Assembly: GCA_041398665.1 (NCBI GenBank)
Contig: JAWKUH010000029.1
Span: 7,873-71,872 of the forward strand
Source of the DNA: Rohdeia sp041398665
Lineage (GTDB): Bacteria > Planctomycetota > UBA1135 > GCA-002686595
Length of the DNA: 64,000 nt
Reading direction: 5' to 3'
Made by a program: the position numbers and the translations under genes. The notes beneath the pieces are model-generated. The model ran no database searches. It had not been told where the DNA came from and saw nothing but the letters and a program-made list of their open reading frames with translations. Of this stretch, positions 16,870 through 26,052 are shown piece after piece (the stretch's first letter is position 1; each line of letters starts with the position of its first letter).

Positions 16870-18804
16870 TCAGTCCTCGGACACGATCCTCGCGCCTCGC
16901 TCGAGCGCGGTGTGGGCGCGTCGCTCCGAGGAGTCGTACGCGACGCCGGCCGCGCCGTCGAAGTGGAGGAGCAGGACGTCGCCCTCGTCCTCGCCGTGCC
17001 GGCGCTCCGGTTCGAACCGTTCGCCCGCGTAGCGTGCGACGCGGGACAGGCGCACCTCGTCGATCCGGCCGACGAACGGCGACGTGCCGCGGCCGCGACC
17101 GTCGACGTCCGCGCCGACGACGAGCGGCAGGCCGTTGCGCGTGCGCGGCCCGGAGCCCGGCGCCCTCGCCGCGAGTTCGCCGTCGACGTAGAGGCGCAAC
17201 TCGCTCCCGTCGAAGACGCCCGCGAGATGCTGCCAGCGTCCGGTGCTCAGCATCGCCGTCGGCGCGGCGCAGTTCACGTAGCGACCTCCGAGGTGGACCG
17301 AGAAGGTCGGGATCCCGGCGCTGACGAAGATGCCGTACTCGCTGTTCTCGGTCTTCGCGAGGAGTCCCTGACGCGCGCGGAACTCGTCGGCTCGCGCCCA
17401 GCACTCCAGCGTGAAGGGTCCGTCGTCGAACTCGATCGCCGCGCTCTCCACGCGGCCGCATCCGGTGATGCCGTCGAGCGCGAGCACGTGCTCCGCGCGC
17501 GGAACGTCCGGTCGCGGCATCGCCGAGAGGTCGACGTCGACGGTGAAGCTCCGGAGGGGGAGCGGGAAGCGAGCCCGGTCCGTCACGTACGACGTCTCGA
17601 GCTCGAGCGTCGGGAGTCGCAGAAGGGGAGCGTCACCCGGACGCTGCACGACGAACGTGATCTCCTCGCTGCCGCCCGGCGCGAGGTCGGCGTGCACGTG
17701 ATCGGGGACGAAGCGCCAGTCCTCGTCGCCGACGAGGTTCGCGCGGAGCTCCACGCGTCCGCTCGCCGGGTTGTCGAGCCGCAGGGTGTACGTCCCCGCG
17801 ACGCCCGTCCCGGAGAGCGCGGGTCGAGCCGTGACGCGGCCCGGCAGGCGGCCGTCGAGTGCGCGCACCGCCTCCATCACCTCGCCCGTGAGGGTGCGGA
17901 CGTCGATGGCCTGGCCGACCGGGAACGCGGCGACGTCGATGCCGCCGTCGCGCACCGTGACGAGGTGGTACTCGTGGAGGAACCCGCCGGCCGGCAGGTC
18001 GCGCTCGAGCTCGGCACCGACCGCGGCGAGCGCGAAGTACTCGATGCCGTCGCGCACGCCGTCGTACCGCATGCGGTGGATGTGACCGGCGAAGACGGCC
18101 GTCACGTTCCCGGCCTTCACGAGTCGTCCGTGCACGCGGTCCCAGTCGTCGCCGTAGCCGCCCTGCAGCCAGCGCGGGTGGTGGAGGAACACGAAGACGT
18201 GCTTCGCGTCCTTCGTCCTCTCGAGGGTCGCGTCGAGCCACGCGAACTGCTCCGGGCTCATCGTCTGCGCCTCGGGGTCGTCGAAGTTGCGTCGACCCGT
18301 CCGCGGGTTCGGTTCGTCCGAGTACAGGACGACGAACCACGAGTCCTTGTGCTCGAAGGCGTACCAGAGCGGCCCGAACCAGGTCTCGTAGTCGCCCTCG
18401 TGCTCCTCGGCGGGACGATCCGCGCCGCGCCAGTAGATGTCGTGGTTGCCGGCGACCGGGAACCACGGCATGCGCAGCTTCTCCATGACGCCGCGGAACT
18501 CGCGCATCTGCACGAGCCACTCCTCGCGCGCGTTGTAGCCCTGCACGAGATCGCCGACCGTCATGACGAGGTCGGGTCCGACGACGTTCACGTCCGACAC
18601 GGCCTGCTCGAGGACCCGGATCCCGGACGCCGGTCCTCCCGTGCGGTCGCCGAACACCGCGAACAGGAACGCGTCCTCCTCGTCGGGGAGCGGCAGCACC
18701 ACCTTGCTGCGACGGTTCGTGACGAAGCGCTCGCCGTCGTCGTTCGAACTCCCGTCGAGCGGGAGGAGGGCGAGGAGGAGCGTTGCGAGGTGCGTCGTGC
18801 GCAT
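16870..18804 (-). CDS. Secreted calcineurin-like metallophosphoesterase with LamG-like C-terminus
   Basis: The protein has 644 residues with a signal peptide at 1-20. A metallophosphoesterase domain (about 40-290) carries F-G-D-R-T-G, G-D-L-V-Q-G, G-N-H-D, L-H-H-P-R-W and G-H-I-H, the usual metal ligands. The first block is G-D-R rather than G-D-x-H, as in a known subgroup. A beta-rich linker (about 330-440) is followed by a concanavalin/LamG-like domain (about 445-640) with F-T-L-E-C-W-A-R-A, G-R-W-Q-H-L-A-G-V-F-D-G and F-V-G-R-I-D-E-V-R. This is an exported phosphoesterase that may bind polysaccharide. The substrate is not predictable. It lies 40 bp downstream of the toroid protein gene on the same strand, so the two may be cotranscribed. 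Confidence 0.85.
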   Translation of the reverse strand: MRTTHLATLLLALLPLDGSSNDDGERFVTNRRSKVVLPLPDEEDAFLFAVFGDRTGGPASGIRVLEQAVSDVNVVGPDLVMTVGDLVQGYNAREEWLVQMREFRGVMEKLRMPWFPVAGNHDIYWRGADRPAEEHEGDYETWFGPLWYAFEHKDSWFVVLYSDEPNPRTGRRNFDDPEAQTMSPEQFAWLDATLERTKDAKHVFVFLHHPRWLQGGYGDDWDRVHGRLVKAGNVTAVFAGHIHRMRYDGVRDGIEYFALAAVGAELERDLPAGGFLHEYHLVTVRDGGIDVAAFPVGQAIDVRTLTGEVMEAVRALDGRLPGRVTARPALSGTGVAGTYTLRLDNPASGRVELRANLVGDEDWRFVPDHVHADLAPGGSEEITFVVQRPGDAPLLRLPTLELETSYVTDRARFPLPLRSFTVDVDLSAMPRPDVPRAEHVLALDGITGCGRVESAAIEFDDGPFTLECWARADEFRARQGLLAKTENSEYGIFVSAGIPTFSVHLGGRYVNCAAPTAMLSTGRWQHLAGVFDGSELRLYVDGELAARAPGSGPRTRNGLPLVVGADVDGRGRGTSPFVGRIDEVRLSRVARYAGERFEPERRHGEDEGDVLLLHFDGAAGVAYDSSERRAHTALERGARIVSED

Positions 18805-18844
18805 CGGCGGGTCCGGTGGGTGCGGCCGCGTCGATCGCGGCGGT

Positions 18845-20692
18845 TCAGCGTCGCTCGGGCGGCATGATCATGACCTCGCCGAGCCCGACGGGTCGAACGG
18901 CGGTCGAGTCGCTCTCCCAGGTGTCGAGCACGTCGATCCTGAGGTTCCTGATCTTCGTCGTGCGGTCGAGGACGAGGCGTCCGAACCGTTCACGGTCGTC
19001 GGGCATCACGACCTCGTACTCGTCCTTGCCGTTGAGGGTCACGCGGACCCGGCGCGGGAGCACGCTCTTGTCGTGGTTCGCGTGCTGGACGTGGACGAGG
19101 CGGACCTCGCCCGCACGCAGGTAGTCGTTCCAGGCCAGGCTGACGAACGGCTCGGGGTCGACGTCCGCCGTCACCCAGCCGATGCTCGGGATGCCGTCCG
19201 CGACCTTGGCCGCGTCGTGGTTCTCGTCGGCCTCCGACGACGTGCGCACCCGGACCTCCTGTCCGAGGAGCAGGTTCTCGCGCAGCTCGTGCGAGAACGC
19301 GACGAGCTCCGTCTGGTCCTCCTTGCGCACCACGATCTCGAGCGGTCCGGATGCGAGCACGACGTCCCCGTCCTCCTCGTGCGGCGAGCGGATCGTCACC
19401 TGCGCGTCGACGACGTAGGTGCCGCGTCCTTCGAACTCGTGCTCGAACGCGAGCCTCGCGTCACCGCCCTCCTCGTACTCGACGTTCGCGAGCAGGACCG
19501 GCTCGTCGACACCCGGCCCCGAGCGGAGCCAGTACTCCGACGCGACGACGTCGATGCCCGTCGTACCGTCGTCGCGGCGGACTCCGAACTCCTCCTGCTC
19601 GGCCGAACCGAACGAGGAGAGCCAGATCCGCACGGGGTTCTCGCCGAACGCGCGGAGCGACACGGGCACGTCGGGACGGTCCTCACCGAACGCGAGGTCC
19701 TGGGCGCGCTTCGACTGGCCGGTCGAGGGAGCCGTGGCGCGCTTCAGGAAGAGGAGGGCGAACGCCGTGTTCGGCTGGTTCCACCAGTCGCCCTTCGGTT
19801 GCTGCTCGTCCACGAGCCAGGCGGCACCCGTCTCGTACCACTTGACGGTGCCGATCGTGTCGATGCCCAGGTACGCGCCGAGGCGCTCGACGTTGTAGAG
19901 GTAGTAGTAGTGCCACGTGGCGCCGGCACCGGGGTTCTCGTTGGCGACGAAGTTCTTCGCCAGCCACCGCATGCCGGCCTCGAGCCCGCGCGTCCACTTC
20001 GAGTTGCCGCGGCTCGCGTGCTCGATGCAGATGTGCAGCGTCGCCACTCCGGCGGACGTCATCGATCCCGTCGGCGTGCCGTCCTCGCGGTAGCAGAACC
20101 CCGCCACGGGCTCGGAGCCCGACACCTTCCCGTCCTGCACGCCGAGCGTGTACTCGGCGAGGCCCTTCCACGTCTTCTGCGGCACGTCGAAGCCCGCGAG
20201 CGCCGCGTTGTGCAGCGCCATCGCGGCGTACTGCGTGTTCGAGAGGTCGATCTCCGGTGTCGGGTACGCGTAGCCTCCGCCGGGCGACTGGTAGTCGACG
20301 AGCGTCTCGACGTACTTCTCGAGTCGCGCGAGCAGGAGCTCCCGGAGTTCCTCGTCCTCGACCTCCTTCACGAGTTCGAGGAAGGCGTTGACCGTCACGG
20401 CCATCTCGTAGGTCCGCACCGGCTCGATCGCGATCAGATAGTTCGTCGCTCGGACGACGCACGGGTCGTCGGCGTCGACGTCGCACTCGAGGAGCGCATA
20501 GAGGTTGAGGGCCGTCTGTCCCGCTCGGTAGGTCGGCTGGTTCTCGTTCCACGAGCCGTCCACGAGCTGGGTGTCGATCAGCCACTCGACGCCTCGATCG
20601 ATCGCCTTGTTGACGCGTTCGCGCAGGGACTGCGCGAACGCGGGCGGAGCGACGGCCAGGCACGCGAGGGTCGTGAGGACGAGCTTGCGCAT
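18845..20692 (-). CDS. Secreted alpha/alpha-toroid (terpenoid cyclase-like) protein
   Basis: The protein has 615 residues with a signal peptide ending A-F-A-Q (about 21). Residues about 25-320 form repeats of the prenyltransferase/squalene-oxidase toroid type, for example G-V-E-W-L-I-D-T-Q-L-V-D-G-S-W and P-G-G-G-Y-A-Y-P-T, with G-D-W-W-N-Q-P-N-T-A-F-A-L near the end. The cyclase D-x-D-D motif is absent and the protein is exported, so it is probably not a terpene cyclase. Residues about 330-615 are beta-rich with no recognised domain. Such proteins are common in Planctomycetes and their role is unknown. It may be cotranscribed with the phosphoesterase downstream. A TAGAAT hexamer lies 12 nt upstream of the ATG. 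Confidence 0.75.
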   Translation of the reverse strand: MRKLVLTTLACLAVAPPAFAQSLRERVNKAIDRGVEWLIDTQLVDGSWNENQPTYRAGQTALNLYALLECDVDADDPCVVRATNYLIAIEPVRTYEMAVTVNAFLELVKEVEDEELRELLLARLEKYVETLVDYQSPGGGYAYPTPEIDLSNTQYAAMALHNAALAGFDVPQKTWKGLAEYTLGVQDGKVSGSEPVAGFCYREDGTPTGSMTSAGVATLHICIEHASRGNSKWTRGLEAGMRWLAKNFVANENPGAGATWHYYYLYNVERLGAYLGIDTIGTVKWYETGAAWLVDEQQPKGDWWNQPNTAFALLFLKRATAPSTGQSKRAQDLAFGEDRPDVPVSLRAFGENPVRIWLSSFGSAEQEEFGVRRDDGTTGIDVVASEYWLRSGPGVDEPVLLANVEYEEGGDARLAFEHEFEGRGTYVVDAQVTIRSPHEEDGDVVLASGPLEIVVRKEDQTELVAFSHELRENLLLGQEVRVRTSSEADENHDAAKVADGIPSIGWVTADVDPEPFVSLAWNDYLRAGEVRLVHVQHANHDKSVLPRRVRVTLNGKDEYEVVMPDDRERFGRLVLDRTTKIRNLRIDVLDTWESDSTAVRPVGLGEVMIMPPERR

Positions 20693-20704
20693 GGGGACGC
20701 GCGG

Positions 20705-20710
20705 ATTCTA
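20705..20710 (-). promoter_or_regulatory. Putative -10 box TAGAAT
   Basis: Minus-strand TAGAAT ends 12 nt before the ATG of the toroid protein gene, which would give a leader of only a few bases. Confidence 0.35.
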
Positions 20711-20787
20711 TCCGATGCTCCGCGGCGGTCGGTCCGGAGCGGGGAACGGCGCGAAGCCCTGGCCGGGCCGCCGCGAGCGCCCGAAGC

Positions 20788-22572
20788 TCACCCGTTCGCC
20801 AGTGCGAGCAGGACCTGCAGTCTGAGGAAGTCGACGTCCTTCACGCGGACCGCGATCGCATGCCCCTCGGTGAAGGAGAGGAAGCGGCGACCGCGCGTCG
20901 CCGTCAGGGTCGGGCCCTCGACGCGGACGCGGTCTCCGAGCGCCTTCCCGGGCAGGAAACCGGAGACGTTGTGGTCGACCAGTCGCACCTCGAGGCCGGC
21001 CCGCGAGACGCGCGTCACCTTCGCCTCGAGCGACTCGCCGACGTGGGGCTCCATGTACTGGCAGACCTTGAGGTCGAAGACGGCGGTCGATGCCATCTCG
21101 GCGGTGTCGGCCTGGACGGAGCTGTGTCCCGCGACCTGGTTGAGGTCCTCGACGAACGCGTCGGCGCGGAGTTCGGCGACGGCTTCGTCGCCGCGCGACT
21201 GGAGTGCGTGCATCCAGCGGTGGACGACCAGGTCGGGGTAGCGCCGGATGGGCGACGTGAAGTGCAGGTACGCCTCGCGTGCGAGTCCCCAGTGCACCGC
21301 CACGTCCTCGTGGTCCTTGACCTCGTAGTAGGCGCGTTCGACGAGACCCATGATGCGCCCGATGAGCGCCTCGGCGTTGGCCTTCCGTCGCGCCGCGCGG
21401 ATCAATCGTCCCACGTCGCGACCCGTCAGACGCTCCTTCTCCGGCACGCGGATCCCGTGCTTCTCGAGCGCCTTCGCGACCTCGGCGATCTCCTCGGGGT
21501 CCTTCTCGGGGTGGACGCGGTAGATCGTCGGGAGTCCGCGTTCGCGGAAGAAGTCGCCGACGCACTGGTTGGCGGCGAGCGCGGTCTCCTCGATCAGCGT
21601 CATCGATCGGTGACGCTGCGCATCGGCGAAGCCCGCGACGTGCCCGGCGTCGTCGAAGAGCACCTTCTGCTCGGTCGACTGGATCCTGAGGGAACCCTTC
21701 GCGTCGCGGATCTCCTGCTGCTTGGCCGTCCAACGGTCGAGCAGGAGGAGCGACTCGGAGAGCGGTTCGAGTCCGGCCAGCTCGGGCGCCCGATCGCCAT
21801 CGAGGTGCCGCTGCACCTCGGCGTACGTGTTGCGCCGGACCGAGCGGATGACGCTCTTGTGGACGCGCGTGGCGACGCGACGGCCGGCGTCGTCGAACTC
21901 CGCGTAGACGGAGTAGGCGAGTCGGTCGCGCTCCGGGACGAGCGAGCAGAGTCCGTTGGACAGCTGCTCGGGCAGCATGGGCACGACCTGGTCGGGGAGG
22001 TAGACGCTCGTGGCACGTGCGAGCGCCTCGTCGTCGAGCGCCGTCCCGGGACGGACGTAGTGCGAGACGTCGGCGATGTGGACACCCAGTTCCACGTTGC
22101 CGTTCGGCAGACGTGCGATCTCGATGGCGTCGTCGTAGTCCTTCGCGTCGTCGCCGTCGATCGTGTAGATCGTCCGCCCGCGCAGGTCGACGCGGTCCTC
22201 GAGGTCGGCGTCGCGCGGATCGGCCGGGAGCGACTCGACCTCTCGACGCACGTCGTCGGGGAACACCGTGCGGACGCGGAAGGAGTGGAGGAGCTGCATC
22301 TCCTCCGACTCCTCGTCGCGGTACGCCTCGGGACCGTGTTCCATGGGTCCGAAGGCGCGCGGCCGCGACCCGACCCTGTCGTGCGTGCGCCGCTCGGGCT
22401 CGAGTGCGTCCTCGAGATCGCTGGTGTCGACGTGCTCCGACCCGTCCTCGACGTGCCAGCCGCGGCCCTCGTCCGGCTGCGGTTCCTCGCGCTTCCCCCC
22501 GAGCGCACGTCCGAGGTCCTTGAACGACCCGAAGCCGCCGCTCCCGCCGTTGCGATCCTTGCCGCTCTCCAT
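20788..22572 (-). CDS. rnr: RNB-domain exoribonuclease (RNase R/II family)
   Basis: The 594-residue RNase R/II family 3'-5' exoribonuclease carries its catalytic block I-D-G-D-D-A-K-D-Y-D-D-A-I, with the metal-binding aspartates intact. It is followed by H-I-A-D-V-S-H-Y-V and the RNB end motif H-F-T-S-P-I-R-R-Y-P-D. A C-terminal S1-like domain covers about 505-590 (G-E-S-L-E-A-K-V-T-R-V). Instead of the cold-shock domains of RNase R, the first ~110 residues are a charged, low-complexity region, so it is about 150-200 residues shorter than E. coli RNase R. It degrades structured RNA in the cytoplasm. The start ATG is 6 nt after TACGCT (minus strand), pointing to a leaderless mRNA and ruling out longer N-terminal forms. 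Confidence 0.88.
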   Translation of the reverse strand: MESGKDRNGGSGGFGSFKDLGRALGGKREEPQPDEGRGWHVEDGSEHVDTSDLEDALEPERRTHDRVGSRPRAFGPMEHGPEAYRDEESEEMQLLHSFRVRTVFPDDVRREVESLPADPRDADLEDRVDLRGRTIYTIDGDDAKDYDDAIEIARLPNGNVELGVHIADVSHYVRPGTALDDEALARATSVYLPDQVVPMLPEQLSNGLCSLVPERDRLAYSVYAEFDDAGRRVATRVHKSVIRSVRRNTYAEVQRHLDGDRAPELAGLEPLSESLLLLDRWTAKQQEIRDAKGSLRIQSTEQKVLFDDAGHVAGFADAQRHRSMTLIEETALAANQCVGDFFRERGLPTIYRVHPEKDPEEIAEVAKALEKHGIRVPEKERLTGRDVGRLIRAARRKANAEALIGRIMGLVERAYYEVKDHEDVAVHWGLAREAYLHFTSPIRRYPDLVVHRWMHALQSRGDEAVAELRADAFVEDLNQVAGHSSVQADTAEMASTAVFDLKVCQYMEPHVGESLEAKVTRVSRAGLEVRLVDHNVSGFLPGKALGDRVRVEGPTLTATRGRRFLSFTEGHAIAVRVKDVDFLRLQVLLALANG

Positions 22573-22578
22573 CGGGAG

Positions 22579-22584
22579 AGCGTA
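22579..22584 (-). promoter_or_regulatory. Putative -10 box TACGCT, leaderless spacing
   Basis: Minus-strand TACGCT ends 6 nt before the ATG of the RNB gene. Confidence 0.5.
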
Positions 22585-22630
22585 CCGACTCGCTCGCGCG
22601 AGTCGCCCGAACGTCGTCCGTCGATGCAGC

Positions 22631-22660
22631 GACCCCGGACCGACGGGTCGGTCCGGGGTC
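22631..22660 (-). terminator. Perfect 14-bp hairpin after the TPR protein gene
   Basis: GACCCCGGACCGAC (22631-22644) is perfectly complementary to GTCGGTCCGGGGTC (22647-22660). It lies 27 bp past the minus-strand stop at 22688 and before the RNB promoter. It lacks a T-run but is the strongest stem seen in a gap. Confidence 0.62.
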
Positions 22661-22687
22661 GCCGGCGGGAGCCGATGTCCCGGGTCG

Positions 22688-24733
22688 TCAACCCGACGAG
22701 GACTCGCCGAACTGACGCTCGCGCGCGATCTCGAGCACGCGTGCCGCGACCGGATCGCCGGCGAGCCCCGCGGCGAGGTCCGACTCGAGCAGGTCCATCG
22801 CCGACGCCGGCGCGCCCGCGAACAGGAGGTTGACGGCGAGCACGAGGCGCGCGTCGTCGTCGGCCGGATGGTCCGCGAGGTAGAGCTCGCACACCGCCAA
22901 CTGGCGGTCGAAGGCGCGCTCGTCCGAGTAGAACGTCCGCTTGTCGACCACCGTGCCGACGAGCGAGGGGTCGCCTTCGATCGCGGAACGGAGCGCGCTC
23001 GCCGCGGCGGCGTAGTCGCCGGTCGCGAAGAGGGCGTCGGAGAGCAGCATGTGGAGCACCGGCACGTCCGGTTGGAGCTGCACCGCCTTCGTGTAGTAGT
23101 GGACGGCGTCCGCGTAGCGCGAGTCGCGGAAGGCGCGGTCACCGAGCATCAGGTAGCGGTCCGCTGCGACTCCGACGGCGCTCGACGAGGGCGCGGGCGC
23201 GGGGACGAGAGCGGGGAGCGGGTCCTCGTCGACCGGCGCGACGAACTCGTTGGGCTGCTCCGCGGGCACCCCCTGTTGTCCGACGACGACGACCTGCGGC
23301 GCGGGCTGTTCGACCACGACGACCTGGGGCTCGGCGGTCTGCACGACCGTCTCGTGCACCACGTACGTGTCGTGGTACGGGTACCAGTAGGAGTAGGGGC
23401 CCCAGCTCCACGGACCGCACGAGCCGATCCACCAGTGCGAGTTGCTGCACCAGCCGAGCGAGTAGCCGCCGTACCAGGGGTAGTAGCCGTAGACCGGGTG
23501 GTGGAGCCACAGCGGCTGGAGGCCGTACCAGTAGTTGGGCCAGCAGAGCGAGAAGCCGAAGCTCCAGTTCGAACCCCACCAGTGGTGACCACAGGAGTGG
23601 TAGTGGTGCCAGTTGGCGACGTGGCAGCCGTACGTGAAGTCCGAGCCGGAGTAGTAGACGTCGTCACCGTAGGCCGTCGCCGAGAGGCCGAGCGAGGTGT
23701 CCGCGGCCGCGATCGAGGACGCGGCCGAAATGCGTTGGAGGCGCAGACGCTCGCGCAGCGAGCGACCGGTGGTCTCCGCTTCGGTCACGCGCACGGCACT
23801 CCGAGCGGCCGGCGACTCGCGGCGCACCGCAGCGCTCCGCAGACCACGCGGGTCCTCGAGCCGTGCGATCGGACCGGCCGCGTAGTCGAGTTTGGCGCCG
23901 TTCGGGCGACGCACCGCGATCTCGCGACCGCTCGAGAGTTCGAAGGGCGATCCGACGGGGTCGATCGGACGCGAGATGCGTTCGAGGGCGCCGCGCAGGT
24001 CGTCGGGATCCTCGGCCGCGCCGTAGCGAGCGAGCAGCGCGTTCACGTCGCCGGCGTCGGCGCGATCGTGCCTGAGCGCCTCACCGATCCGCGACGCGGC
24101 GGGTCCGCTGCCGGACGCGCGCGAGAGACGTTCGAGCGCCGAACGGAAGCGCGGAGCGCGCGTGTCCTCGACGCGCGTCGCTTCCGTGGCGGGTCGAGGG
24201 ACGACCGCGCGCGAACGCGCGCCGTCGTACCGCCACTGGCTCCCGTCGATCACGATCGTGCCGCTGCTCGAACGCGAGTCGAGTCCGGGCGGAGCGGGCT
24301 GCGAGGGCGGGTTGTACGGCTGGACGACGACACCGCTGCCCGACGAGGTGTCGAAGACCGAGGGACGCGATCCCGAGTCGACGGGGCGCGGGGGCGCGAC
24401 GCGGATCGTGCCGCTCGACGGGGCCGAGCCCGAACTGCTCCGACTGCTGCCGAAGGACGATCCGCTCGACGACGAGCGGACGGGCGCGGGGGCGGGACGA
24501 CTCGGGGTGGGGGCGGGACGAGCGCTCGGAGCGGGTCGGCTCGGAGCGGGGCGCACGCTCGGCGCGGGTCGCGAACTCGGAGCGGGTGACGGCCGCGAAC
24601 TCGGCGCCGGCGCGGGTCGCGAACTCGGGGCGGGCGAGGGCCGCGGCGAGGGTCGCGAGGACTGGGCGGCCGTGGGCGCCGCCAGGAGGGCGCCGACGAG
24701 GACCAGGGACGTCAGGCTGGTGAGGATGCGCAT
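22688..24733 (-). CDS. Secreted Pro/Ser-rich and Trp/Tyr/His-rich protein with C-terminal TPRs
   Basis: This 681-residue protein has a signal peptide ending T-A-A-Q (about 24). Residues about 25-110 are tandem P-A-P-S-S-R-P-type repeats (disordered, wall-spanning style), and about 110-340 are low-complexity. Residues about 345-455 are exceptionally rich in W, Y, H, G and C (for example W-H-H-Y-H-S-C-G-H-H-W-W), with at least seven Cys. The C-terminus (about 510-675) has TPR-like helices such as Y-A-D-A-V-H-Y-Y-T-K-A-V. It is not a match to a family I know; W/Y/G-rich exported proteins with TPRs occur in planctomycetes. It is probably an envelope or scaffold protein. The start ATG is preceded by AGGA, and a TAGAGT hexamer lies 30 nt upstream. 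Confidence 0.7.
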   Translation of the reverse strand: MRILTSLTSLVLVGALLAAPTAAQSSRPSPRPSPAPSSRPAPAPSSRPSPAPSSRPAPSVRPAPSRPAPSARPAPTPSRPAPAPVRSSSSGSSFGSSRSSSGSAPSSGTIRVAPPRPVDSGSRPSVFDTSSGSGVVVQPYNPPSQPAPPGLDSRSSSGTIVIDGSQWRYDGARSRAVVPRPATEATRVEDTRAPRFRSALERLSRASGSGPAASRIGEALRHDRADAGDVNALLARYGAAEDPDDLRGALERISRPIDPVGSPFELSSGREIAVRRPNGAKLDYAAGPIARLEDPRGLRSAAVRRESPAARSAVRVTEAETTGRSLRERLRLQRISAASSIAAADTSLGLSATAYGDDVYYSGSDFTYGCHVANWHHYHSCGHHWWGSNWSFGFSLCWPNYWYGLQPLWLHHPVYGYYPWYGGYSLGWCSNSHWWIGSCGPWSWGPYSYWYPYHDTYVVHETVVQTAEPQVVVVEQPAPQVVVVGQQGVPAEQPNEFVAPVDEDPLPALVPAPAPSSSAVGVAADRYLMLGDRAFRDSRYADAVHYYTKAVQLQPDVPVLHMLLSDALFATGDYAAAASALRSAIEGDPSLVGTVVDKRTFYSDERAFDRQLAVCELYLADHPADDDARLVLAVNLLFAGAPASAMDLLESDLAAGLAGDPVAARVLEIARERQFGESSSG

Positions 24734-24763
24734 GGTGTGTCCTGTCCGGACCGGGGGGAATCC

Positions 24764-24769
24764 ACTCTA
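24764..24769 (-). promoter_or_regulatory. Putative -10 box TAGAGT with ~25-nt leader
   Basis: Minus-strand TAGAGT lies 30 nt upstream of the ATG at 24733, with an AGGA sequence in the leader. This gene would be leadered. Confidence 0.35.
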
Positions 24770-24800
24770 GCCGCAAGGACCGTTCCTCGCGTGACGCCCC

Positions 24801-24819
24801 GCGCGCCGCCGCGGCGCGC
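24801..24819 (-). terminator. GC-rich hairpin after the lipoprotein gene
   Basis: GCGCGCCGC (24801-24809) pairs with GCGGCGCGC (24811-24819). It lies 39 bp past the minus-strand stop at 24859. Confidence 0.42.
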
Positions 24820-24858
24820 GCTCCGCCCGTCCACGGTGGAGGACAGGGGCGCGCGGGC

Positions 24859-26052
24859 TCAGCGCGGGAAGGGGAGGACGAGCTGGACCCGACCCGCAGG
24901 TCCCCACAGATAGGGTGCGCCCGTCGGGGCTCCGCCCCCCGCTCTCCGGAGGACCGCGAGGAGGCGGGCGAGGTCCGAGGGGTCTCCCGGACTCGGCGCC
25001 GCGACGGCCAGGGCGCGGCGCGGCGCGGAGAGCGCGAACTCCTCGTCGGGTTCGGCGCCCATGGGGAGGCGCACCACCACGGCGACCGGCCTTCCCGAGG
25101 AGTCGATCTCGAGGATCCAGTCGACGCCGTCCCGATCGCCGGTCCAGGTCGTCGCGCGTTCGCGTGCACGCAGCACGGCGGCCGCGTAGTTCCGCTCGTC
25201 GTCGGCGAGGAGGTGGCGCCGCTCCGGTCGGATCGGCAGCTCGTCGATGGGCTGCACCACGTCGTCCGGGATCGGTTCCGCCGCGCCCGGCGGTTCGAAG
25301 AACCGATCGACGAAGAACGCGCGGCGTTCCACGCGTTCCAGGCGCTCGACGAACGTCCGACCCCCGTGCTCGATCACGAGGGCGTCCGGGAAGACGTGGT
25401 CGCCCTCGTCGATGCGACCCTCGGGCCGGACGCGGAGGAGGAGCGTCGCTCCCTCGATCGCGTCGATCGACTCCGGTCGACCGTCTGCGCCGAGCCGTGC
25501 GACGAGGTCGACGTCGGGGGCGCCGCGGTCGGCTCCGTGCGCGACCGCCGCGTCGCCCTCGAACTCCCATGCCACGCCGTCGGGCCAGAGAAGGGCGGCG
25601 CGCATCACGAGATCCTCGACGAACACGTCGCGGGCCGCGTCGCCCTCGAGCGCGTGCGCTTCGAGCGAGCCGGCCGCCCGACGGTAGGTCCGCAGTCCGA
25701 AGCGGTAGGTGAAGGCGCACGTCGACGCGTCACCGCCGTCGGGGCAGGCGACGACCTGCCAACGCTCGGGGAACACGAAGGAGTGCGTCCGCGTGACCGT
25801 CGGGAGCCCGTCGCTCACGACGCTCGTCACCACGCGCAGACCGCGGAGCCCCGCCACCGGAGCGGGCGGCGGCGGTCGGCTCGGGTCCTCCTGCGCGACG
25901 TCCGCAGGTTCCTGCGTCTCCTCGTGCGTCGGCGCGGACTCGCTCGTACCGCTCGCGGACGAGTCGGCACCGCCGTCGCTCCTCGCACCGTCGCAGGCCG
26001 CGACGACGAGCAACGCCGTCGCGAGCGCGCACGCTCCCGCTCGTCGCCTCAT
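24859..26052 (-). CDS. Lipoprotein of unknown function
   Basis: The 397-residue product has a signal peptide ending V-V-A-A-C (Cys about 20). It is then acidic and low-complexity to about residue 60, and after that a mixed beta-rich region. I recognise no domain. Internal text such as V-E-D-L-V-M-R-A-A-L-L-W-P-D-G-V-A-W-E and F-V-E-R-L-E-R-V-E-R-R suggests a substrate-binding or assembly protein, but no function is assigned. The ATG overlaps the stop of the aminotransferase (ATGA), so the two are cotranscribed. This is an unusual pairing of an enzyme with an exported lipoprotein. Confidence 0.75.
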   Translation of the reverse strand: MRRRAGACALATALLVVAACDGARSDGGADSSASGTSESAPTHEETQEPADVAQEDPSRPPPPAPVAGLRGLRVVTSVVSDGLPTVTRTHSFVFPERWQVVACPDGGDASTCAFTYRFGLRTYRRAAGSLEAHALEGDAARDVFVEDLVMRAALLWPDGVAWEFEGDAAVAHGADRGAPDVDLVARLGADGRPESIDAIEGATLLLRVRPEGRIDEGDHVFPDALVIEHGGRTFVERLERVERRAFFVDRFFEPPGAAEPIPDDVVQPIDELPIRPERRHLLADDERNYAAAVLRARERATTWTGDRDGVDWILEIDSSGRPVAVVVRLPMGAEPDEEFALSAPRRALAVAAPSPGDPSDLARLLAVLRRAGGGAPTGAPYLWGPAGRVQLVLPFPR

